Part shown: one piece after another, positions 54,425 to 61,153 of the stretch
Numbering within the stretch: position 1 is the stretch's first letter
Layout of the letters: each line of letters opens with the position of its first letter
Origin: Candidatus Obscuribacterales bacterium
Lineage (GTDB): Bacteria > Cyanobacteriota > Vampirovibrionia > Obscuribacterales > Obscuribacteraceae
Direction of reading: 5' to 3'
Assembly: GCA_020050685.1 (NCBI GenBank)
Contig: JAGVKG010000040.1
Location: forward strand, 1 to 64,000
DNA: 64,000 nt
Program-made: the position numbers and the translations under genes
The notes under the pieces: model-generated
Seen by the model: only the letters and a program-made list of their open reading frames with translations
Told to the model about the DNA's origin: nothing
Databases searched by the model: none

Positions 54425-56389
54425 TTAAGGGCCAAGAATGGCTCGGCGCTTGGCCAGATATTCCATAACACAAGTGACAAAACTGGCGTGGCTCCAGGTA
54501 AGCGGTGATACAGAGATGGGCTCGTTAGTATAAGGATTGACTTGCTCGGCTAATACTCCCGATGGCAAGGCTCGCTCAGTTACCCATTTCATTATTTCAA
54601 TTGCCTCGTCGAGATCGGCAAGGGTATTGGCTTGGGCGACTTTCCAAATTGCAAACCAAGTGGTACAGATGAACCAAGGATTGCCTGGCACATTGGCCAG
54701 ATCTTGCGAGACTTGGTGGTAGTAATCGTTTTCATAACAAGCAATGCCACCGACGGAAGTCTTGACCCAGAGGCGATCTCGTATGGCATGCATCATTGCC
54801 ACTACTTTTGGATCATCAGGCGGTAAGGCACCACAAGCAAAAATGGCAAAATTAGCGGAATCTACAGTCATATCCATCTTGTAGCCATCGGCAGTGCATT
54901 CAAGCATGCGGCAAAAGCGATTTTCGTCGGCGTTCCACATATAAGCAATCATCGCCTTTTCCATCTCTTGGGCGACTGCGAGATAGTGATTTCTTTGTTC
55001 TTGCTCGCCAAAGGCATCAGCAAAAAAACTAGCTGCTTTCAATCCACCAATCACAGCGGCAACCGTGAACAAATGTACGCCATATCTTTCTTCCCAGAGG
55101 TCATAAGAAGGTAATGGTAAAAGTGTTTCGGGATTGCGGAATTTAACCAAGAAATCTGCGGCGTTTGTGATTAAACGGCGATACATTGGTTTGATGATTT
55201 GTACATCTTTGAATTCTTGAAAGTGCTCCCAAAGCGACCAGATGACCAAAGCCGTTTCATCTTCTTGAATCGGCAGTTCAGTCTCACCATTGCGCAACCA
55301 GGGAAGCCAGCTTGAGGCAACGGTTTTATCCGGATTGTATTTGTGCATTAAATAGCCATCTTCTTTGATTACATCAAGACAGAAATCAAAAAACCTCTGT
55401 CCCATTTCTCTGTATCCGGCTTTGGTTAAGGCATAAGTGGTAAGCGCGCCATCACGTGGCCACATATAAGAATAAGTATCACGGGAAAATGTAGCTGTGT
55501 CTTCATCGTTAGCAGCAATAATTGCCCCATCTTCATCAATTTGAGTGGCAATAATCAGTAAGCTGCGCTTGTACAAATCAACAATTGAGCTTGGCAGATT
55601 TTGAAAGTCAGTATTGTTTTTGTTTACCCAAAGCCGCCAGTAATTTTCCGTACGCCTGAGTAAGTCTTCCGGTCTTTTCTCCAGAACAATTGAATTTAGC
55701 TTGGTGACCTTTTCATAGGCAGTGCCAAAACAAATCCAGACATGTGCCGTTTCTGAGCCGAAAGCGCCGAGCGAAAGTGATACACGGACGCAAGAATCAA
55801 CGGAGCCTTGCGCAATGGGATTGCCGGATAAACTGCCGTCTTCGGCATCCTTCCAAGTGCCTTCCAGGTTTTGCACTTCGGCTTTACCGCAAGCAAATTG
55901 CTCCACGCCATCGCGGCCAACGCGGCAAGTGTTGATCAAAAACCAACGATCACGCTTGTAGTGAATAACCGATGATGTGTGCGGGTCGTAAAAACAAGTA
56001 TCGCCGATTTCGTTTTCGGAAATGTGAAAGTCATGATGGAAAAAGAGTCGTACTTCGCGCTCATGTCCACTAAGATCGCGTACGGTTACTTGGCGCAAAA
56101 ATACCCAGAGGTGAAACTCGACTGCATCATGAATTGTCAGCTCAAGTTGTAGGCGGTCATTTCTTGCCACCACATCGGTAACTAAAGTTTCGGGCTTGTA
56201 TTTACGATTGATTGACCAGCCTTCGCCAACCCAGGAAAACTGCTCATCAACAAAAACGCCAAAACGGCAGAGTTGCCCAATCGTATGATTCTCTTGCCCG
56301 ACATGGGGAAAGTAAATATCACGCAGCCCGTAATTCAAATCGAAATTTACTAGGACTGTGCCATTGCCAACTGGCAGATCTCGGGGCAT
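54425..56389 (-). CDS. GH15 glucoamylase-like glycoside hydrolase
   Basis: A 654-residue GH15 protein that releases glucose units from alpha-glucans (or acts on trehalose or dextran in some relatives). The N-terminal beta-domain (about 1-265) precedes the (alpha/alpha)6 barrel. The barrel has YSYMWPRDGALTTYALTKAG, SSWLPWLRNGETELPIQEDE, SYDLWEERYGVHLFT with the catalytic acid Glu, and the base region PSGVLAEQVNPYTNEP then PLTWSHA. No signal peptide is seen, so it probably acts on stored glycogen in the cytoplasm. It stands alone; its upstream region shows no clear promoter. Confidence 0.9.
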   Translation of the reverse strand: MPRDLPVGNGTVLVNFDLNYGLRDIYFPHVGQENHTIGQLCRFGVFVDEQFSWVGEGWSINRKYKPETLVTDVVARNDRLQLELTIHDAVEFHLWVFLRQVTVRDLSGHEREVRLFFHHDFHISENEIGDTCFYDPHTSSVIHYKRDRWFLINTCRVGRDGVEQFACGKAEVQNLEGTWKDAEDGSLSGNPIAQGSVDSCVRVSLSLGAFGSETAHVWICFGTAYEKVTKLNSIVLEKRPEDLLRRTENYWRLWVNKNNTDFQNLPSSIVDLYKRSLLIIATQIDEDGAIIAANDEDTATFSRDTYSYMWPRDGALTTYALTKAGYREMGQRFFDFCLDVIKEDGYLMHKYNPDKTVASSWLPWLRNGETELPIQEDETALVIWSLWEHFQEFKDVQIIKPMYRRLITNAADFLVKFRNPETLLPLPSYDLWEERYGVHLFTVAAVIGGLKAASFFADAFGEQEQRNHYLAVAQEMEKAMIAYMWNADENRFCRMLECTADGYKMDMTVDSANFAIFACGALPPDDPKVVAMMHAIRDRLWVKTSVGGIACYENDYYHQVSQDLANVPGNPWFICTTWFAIWKVAQANTLADLDEAIEIMKWVTERALPSGVLAEQVNPYTNEPISVSPLTWSHASFVTCVMEYLAKRRAILGP

Positions 56390-56503
56390 GCTTTTCTCTT
56401 TTCTATGTTATCGGGCTCAAGCCGGCAAATTTTTTATCGCCGTTTTCGATTGGTGCTTGCATGAACAATTTCCACCATTAAGTGGGTGTTTGGCAAGTCT
56501 TGA

Positions 56504-57979
56504 CTACGATTTTGGGTCGATATTCAATTGGCTCAAGATTTGCTCGGCGGCAATTTCGCCTGAATGAATACAATCCGGAATGCCGACGCCGTGGAAGGCA
56601 TTGCCCGCTAAAGCAAAATTAGGTAAGTCTTTGCTTGCTTCTCCAATTTCCTTTACCAGAGCTAGATGACCTAAGTGGTATTGGGGCATGGATAGTGGAT
56701 AGCGAGAAATTTTGTGACTGACTGGTTCGGCCGTTATGCCCAGCAAATCGCGCAAGTCTGTTTTCACGGCTTTGAGCATTTGATCATCACTAAGAGCATA
56801 GCTTTCTGGTTGCATGGCGCCACCCAGAAATATTCGCAAGGCAACATACCCTTCTGGTGCTCGGTTGGCAAACTTGTTACTGGAAATTGTGCAGGCAAGA
56901 ATTGCTCGTTTTTCACAAGCGGGAACGACAAAACCAAATCCATCAATTATTCCGGCTGTAGCTTTTTTCTCATAGAGAAGATTGACGACAGCAGACGAGG
57001 CGTACGGGATTGCATTTAGTTTGGTGGACAAATTCGGATCAACTGATTCCAGTAATTTTGCGCTCTGGTGTGCAGGTGTTGAGACAATCAGAGCAGTGGC
57101 GTCACAAGTACTGCCATCTTGAAGTTTGATTTGCCAAACAGATTTCTTCGGATTTTGGCCCTCTATGGTTTTGCATGGTGTTCTGACAATTTCTGCGACT
57201 TTGGTATTGAGTCTAAGAAAACCTTCCGGCAAATTTTTGATAATTGTTTTGATCAGTAAGCTAAGCCCTTGATCTAAGCTGACAAAGAGACTGTAACGAG
57301 CACCGGCAGTACCGCTTGAATTTTGATTTCGTTTCAACAAAGCTTTGATGATGCTGCCATGTTCTTCTTCCATTTTGGGCAAGCGTGGCATGGCGGCAGT
57401 CACACTTAACTTCGTTGGATCAGCGGTATAAATTCCTGAGATCATCGGTTGAGCGATGCGATCGAGAGCCTCTTTGCCCAAGCGGCGCGTGACAAAATCA
57501 GCTAGGCTTTCATCGGCATTTTGTCCTTCGGCTATTTTGCGTTTTGGTATGAGTATATCGAGCGCCATGCGCAATTTGCCACGAAGGCTAATTATTGGTG
57601 AGGTGGCAAATGGTAAAAGTTTTGTCGGTGCCAGCATGACAAAACCATCCGGTAAGGGATGAAGCTTATTGCCGCTGGCAATGAAGGTTCGTCTTTTTGC
57701 TTCTTGCGTAGGAATAATTTGATTGGTCAGTCCCAAGCGTTGGCAAAGATCAAGTGCCCAAGGCTTTTCGGTAATAAATGAATCCGGACCAAGTTCCATG
57801 ATCGCGTTGTTTAAATTTAGGCTGGAGATAACACCGCCTGCAACGCTAGCTGCCTCAAACAAAATAATTTCAGGCGGATTGGGCAAATGTTTTGTCAATT
57901 CAAAAACGCGATGGGCGCAGGCTAACCCGGTGATGCCACCACCGATAATTGCTATGCGCTCTCTTCTCGTCTCCGTCAT
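56504..57979 (-). CDS. hemY: protoporphyrinogen oxidase, FAD-dependent
   Basis: Oxidises protoporphyrinogen IX (or coproporphyrinogen III in some lineages) in late heme synthesis, using oxygen. The 491-residue protein has the dinucleotide motif IAIIGGGITGLACAHRVFEL, MELGPDSFITEKPW, the PMISGIYTADPTKLSV element typical of HemY and a C-terminal LAGNAFHGVGIPDCIHSGEI that closes the FAD site. Its ATG overlaps the hemH stop as ATGA. Because HemY depends on O2, this points to aerobic metabolism. Confidence 0.93.
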   Translation of the reverse strand: MTETRRERIAIIGGGITGLACAHRVFELTKHLPNPPEIILFEAASVAGGVISSLNLNNAIMELGPDSFITEKPWALDLCQRLGLTNQIIPTQEAKRRTFIASGNKLHPLPDGFVMLAPTKLLPFATSPIISLRGKLRMALDILIPKRKIAEGQNADESLADFVTRRLGKEALDRIAQPMISGIYTADPTKLSVTAAMPRLPKMEEEHGSIIKALLKRNQNSSGTAGARYSLFVSLDQGLSLLIKTIIKNLPEGFLRLNTKVAEIVRTPCKTIEGQNPKKSVWQIKLQDGSTCDATALIVSTPAHQSAKLLESVDPNLSTKLNAIPYASSAVVNLLYEKKATAGIIDGFGFVVPACEKRAILACTISSNKFANRAPEGYVALRIFLGGAMQPESYALSDDQMLKAVKTDLRDLLGITAEPVSHKISRYPLSMPQYHLGHLALVKEIGEASKDLPNFALAGNAFHGVGIPDCIHSGEIAAEQILSQLNIDPKS

Positions 57980-58953
57980 CCTTGTTTGCCTGAGACAATG
58001 CCTGCGGCTTTGACCAATTCCTTTTGCACCAATTGGGCAAGCAAGGAAATAAAACTAGGATGATCTTGTACGGTTTTCGCTCTGAGAAAGTTTATGCTAT
58101 TTTGCTCGGCATGTGATTTGGCTTGCACATCCAAATCATAAAGCACTTCCACGTGATCACAAACAAAGCCAATTGGCATGACGATAAGGCTTTCAATGCC
58201 GCTTTGTTTAGCGTCGGAGATAGTCCTCAAAATATCCGGACCAAGCCAGCTGTCTTTCGGGCTGCCTGAGCGACTTTGATATGCTACTTGCCAGCGCTTA
58301 TGGTTGAGGCTTTCGGCAACTAGCTTAGCTGTCTCATTGATTTGCTTGTCGTATCCAGACTGGTCCGACATGGTTTGCGGAACGGAATGGGCTGTGAAGA
58401 CTAAAAGTGTCTCGCCCTTTTGGCAAGGTGGAAGCTTGTCTAATGCATTTCTGATTCTGTCGGCCGCCGCTTCGACAAACAAGGGCTCGTTATGCCAGTC
58501 GGGCAGAAAGGATATTTGCAAATTGTGCGCATTTAATTGTGCAAACCCCTGATTGGCTGCTTTCACATATCGATCAAAGCTGGCTTCAGTTCTGTGCGGT
58601 GCCATAATGCAAGCAATGACATTCTCATGGCCGCTATTTGCCAGCTCAGCAATCGTATCCTTTATATAAGGATGGCTATGGAGGAAACCCATGTACACTC
58701 GAACATCCAAGCCGGCAGTCTTTAATTCTTGGCTCAAGGCATCGGCTTGCCTGCGTGTCAATTGGTTGAAAGGAGACTTGCCGCCAATTAGTTTGTACTG
58801 GTCGATAACCTGGTTGATGCGCTCAGCTGATATTGGTCTGCCCTGTGCTACATGTTCAACAAAGGGACGGACTGCCTCTTCTGATTCCGGGCCGCCAAAG
58901 CCAAGAAGAAGGACGGCAAATTTTTCTTTCGTCTTAACGCTGTCCAAGTTCAT
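57976..58953 (-). CDS. hemH: ferrochelatase
   Basis: Inserts Fe2+ into the porphyrin at the end of heme synthesis. The 325-residue protein has AVLLLGFGGPESEEAVRPF, GGKSPFNQLTRRQADAL, a conserved His in LLVFTAHSVPQTMSDQSGYD, YQSRSGSPKDSWLGPDI and VMPIGFVCDHVEVLYDLDVQ with the catalytic Glu. ATG 58953 overlaps the hemE stop by 20 bases; a TTG 12 bases earlier is also possible. Whether it acts on protoporphyrin or coproporphyrin cannot be told by eye. Confidence 0.94.
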   Translation of the reverse strand: MNLDSVKTKEKFAVLLLGFGGPESEEAVRPFVEHVAQGRPISAERINQVIDQYKLIGGKSPFNQLTRRQADALSQELKTAGLDVRVYMGFLHSHPYIKDTIAELANSGHENVIACIMAPHRTEASFDRYVKAANQGFAQLNAHNLQISFLPDWHNEPLFVEAAADRIRNALDKLPPCQKGETLLVFTAHSVPQTMSDQSGYDKQINETAKLVAESLNHKRWQVAYQSRSGSPKDSWLGPDILRTISDAKQSGIESLIVMPIGFVCDHVEVLYDLDVQAKSHAEQNSINFLRAKTVQDHPSFISLLAQLVQKELVKAAGIVSGKQG

Positions 58954-60064
58954 GTACGCATTCAACTAAGTACTTAACGTTGTCTACGGGTGTGCCAGGC
59001 AAAATGCCGTGTCCGAGATTGAAGATGAATCCTTCACGTCCGGCTGCTTGTTTCAAAATATCTTGCACGCGGGTGCGAATTTCTTTTCCCGTGGCAAAAA
59101 GTACGCAAGGATCTAAATTGCCTTGCACGGCAATGTCGTAACCAATGTCACTCCAAGCTTTATCTAAATCAATTCGCCAATCGACTCCAATGACAGTGCC
59201 ACCAGCTTGGCGCATTAATTTCAGCAATGCCGCCGTGCCAGTACCAAAATGTATGGCTGGCACGCCAGGCTTGATGCCGGCAAAAACGGCTTTCATATGT
59301 GGCAGGACATATTCTTTGTAATCACTTTGTCCGAGAGCGCCAACCCAGCTATCAAACAATTGCACTACTTGTGCACCAGCTTCAATTTGGCAATTGAGAT
59401 AAGCGTGCGTCACATTTGCCAAATGGTTCATCAACTTATGCCAGGCTTGCGGCTGAGTGTACATGAAGGCTTTGGTTTTTTCAAAATTGCGTGAGCTGCC
59501 ACCTTCAATCATGTACGAAGCCAGCGTAAATGGCGCACCAGCAAATCCAATCAGGGGAATATTTGCTTTCAATGCGCCGCGCGTCATAGTAATGGCTTCG
59601 AGGACAAAGGAAAGTGATTCTTTGGCATCAACATTTTTGAGCGCGTCAACATCGGAGGCTTGGCGTATTGGATTGTGAATTTGCGGACCATCCCCTTTGG
59701 TAAATTCCAAAGCCATGCCCATCGGCTCGAGTGGCAATAAGATGTCGGCAAAAATAATTGCTGCATCGACACCAAGCATTTCTTGGGCCATGACCGTGAC
59801 TTCGGTAGCAAGAGCCGGAGTCTTGCAAAGTTCGAGAAATCCAACTTTGGCGCGAATCTCGCGGTACTCGGGCATAAAGCGACCAGCTTGGCGCATCAGC
59901 CAGACGGGTGTGACGCTTGTTTGCTCACGACGGCAGGCTTTAATAAATGAGCTTTCGCTCAGATTTGTGACGCTCGAACGAGCTGCCTCAGACAGTTTCA
60001 TCTGGGTTTCCATAGCCTGAAATCCTAGCATGGAAAGGCAAGAAGTACTTTCGGCCCACTTCAT
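58934..60064 (-). CDS. hemE: uroporphyrinogen decarboxylase
   Basis: Decarboxylates uroporphyrinogen III to coproporphyrinogen III. Motifs: TPVWLMRQAGRFMPEYRE (substrate-binding Arg), AAIIFADILLPLEPMG with the catalytic Asp, GFAGAPFTLASYMIEGG, VQLFDSWVGALG and FNLGHGILPGTPVDNVKYLV. ATG 60064 overlaps the preceding SDR stop as ATGA. A second start, ATG 60013 with AGGA nine bases upstream, would remove 17 atypical residues and may be the true one. It is the second gene of the SDR-hemE-hemH-hemY operon. Confidence 0.95.
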   Translation of the reverse strand: MKWAESTSCLSMLGFQAMETQMKLSEAARSSVTNLSESSFIKACRREQTSVTPVWLMRQAGRFMPEYREIRAKVGFLELCKTPALATEVTVMAQEMLGVDAAIIFADILLPLEPMGMALEFTKGDGPQIHNPIRQASDVDALKNVDAKESLSFVLEAITMTRGALKANIPLIGFAGAPFTLASYMIEGGSSRNFEKTKAFMYTQPQAWHKLMNHLANVTHAYLNCQIEAGAQVVQLFDSWVGALGQSDYKEYVLPHMKAVFAGIKPGVPAIHFGTGTAALLKLMRQAGGTVIGVDWRIDLDKAWSDIGYDIAVQGNLDPCVLFATGKEIRTRVQDILKQAAGREGFIFNLGHGILPGTPVDNVKYLVECVHELGQR

Positions 60065-60789
60065 TTCACGTGGCGGCCGCCGTCAATGTAGAGACATTCA
60101 CCTGTGACGTATTCATTTGCCAAAAGATAATTGACGCCTTGGACTATGTATTTTGGATCGCCTTTACGCTTGAGCAAGGATTTTTCTCTCGCCATTTCCA
60201 ATTGTCCTGGTTCTTGTTTGGGAGAAATAATTGGTCCGGGACAAATGGCATTAACCCGAATTGCCGGGGCTAGTTCGGCGGCTGCCATTTGGGTGAAGGC
60301 AAGCAAAGCTTTCTTACTTAATAAATACGCAAAACAGGGCTTACCGGCAACATCAGTTGAAGTGTCGGTGATTGCCGAATCAATGATATTGATTATTTGA
60401 CCTTGTAATCCCAGCTGGGCAAATTCTTGGCTGGCGAAGAAGGGGGATTTTAAATGAATATTGAAATTGCGGTCGTAAAAATCAGACGAGGTACTAGCCA
60501 AGGTGGCTGGCTCAAAAATTGAGGCGTTATTAACGAGCAAAGACAAATGGGGAAATGCCTCTTTCGCTTGCCTGACAAGGGGTGCAGCTTGATTGGGGTC
60601 CGCCAGATCAGCTTTCAGAAGCAGGCATTTTTGCCCTGTCTTTTCCACTAAGGCTTGAGTTGCCTCGGCTTCCGCTTTAGAAGTGTTGAAATGCAAGGCG
60701 ATGTCAAAGCCAGACTCTGCCAAGGCCAAGGCAATTGCCTGCCCAATCCTTTTTGCCCCGCCGGTAATCAATGCCGCCCCTGTTGCCAT
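60061..60789 (-). CDS. pteridine-reductase-like SDR
   Basis: A 242-residue classical SDR: ALITGGAKRIGQAIALALAE carries TGxxxRxG, the pteridine reductase/FolM variant of the cofactor motif. It also has LVNNASIFEPATLAS, an Asp in NIIDSAITDTS in place of the usual catalytic Ser (as in pteridine reductases), and YLLSKKAL (YxxxK). It may reduce dihydromonapterin or dihydrofolate. It is the first gene of the heme operon and overlaps hemE by four bases. ATG 60789 with AGGA ten bases upstream is preferred over an in-frame GTG. Confidence 0.85.
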   Translation of the reverse strand: MATGAALITGGAKRIGQAIALALAESGFDIALHFNTSKAEAEATQALVEKTGQKCLLLKADLADPNQAAPLVRQAKEAFPHLSLLVNNASIFEPATLASTSSDFYDRNFNIHLKSPFFASQEFAQLGLQGQIINIIDSAITDTSTDVAGKPCFAYLLSKKALLAFTQMAAAELAPAIRVNAICPGPIISPKQEPGQLEMAREKSLLKRKGDPKYIVQGVNYLLANEYVTGECLYIDGGRHVK

Positions 60790-61153
60790 GATCTTCACAT
60801 CCTAACTATGCTCTGAATTTGATTAAACTTTGCCATGATCATAGTACTTTTGCTGAGACTTTTTTCCGGAACGCCCCACGAAATTGCCAGCCGTTGCTAT
60901 GATGGTAAGGTTGTCATTAGATATTTGCCGCAAACTTTGAAGACTGGGCACAAAAGTTTGTGATTCGGTACTTCATTGTATGAGCATTCGTTTATTCTTT
61001 GATATATGATAGATCGGTTATTTGTACCTAATAGGTACAGGATCGATCAGTTTGGGCATGTTGCCAATAGGCGGGCTCTAACATTCTACTTACTAGCAAA
61101 TTCGCTACTAGAAACTTGATCGGGAATTAGTGGTGTTAAGGGGCAAGAACCAT
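60790..61153. other. intergenic region between divergent operons
   Basis: No gene is seen in 364 bases. A 7-bp perfect stem TGTACCT-AAT-AGGTACA (61023-61039), enclosed by GATCG (61012-61016) and CGATC (61044-61048), forms an extended hairpin in the likely leader or promoter of the large adhesin gene. It could be an operator or RNA structure. Promoter elements for either side could not be fixed with confidence. Confidence 0.4.
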
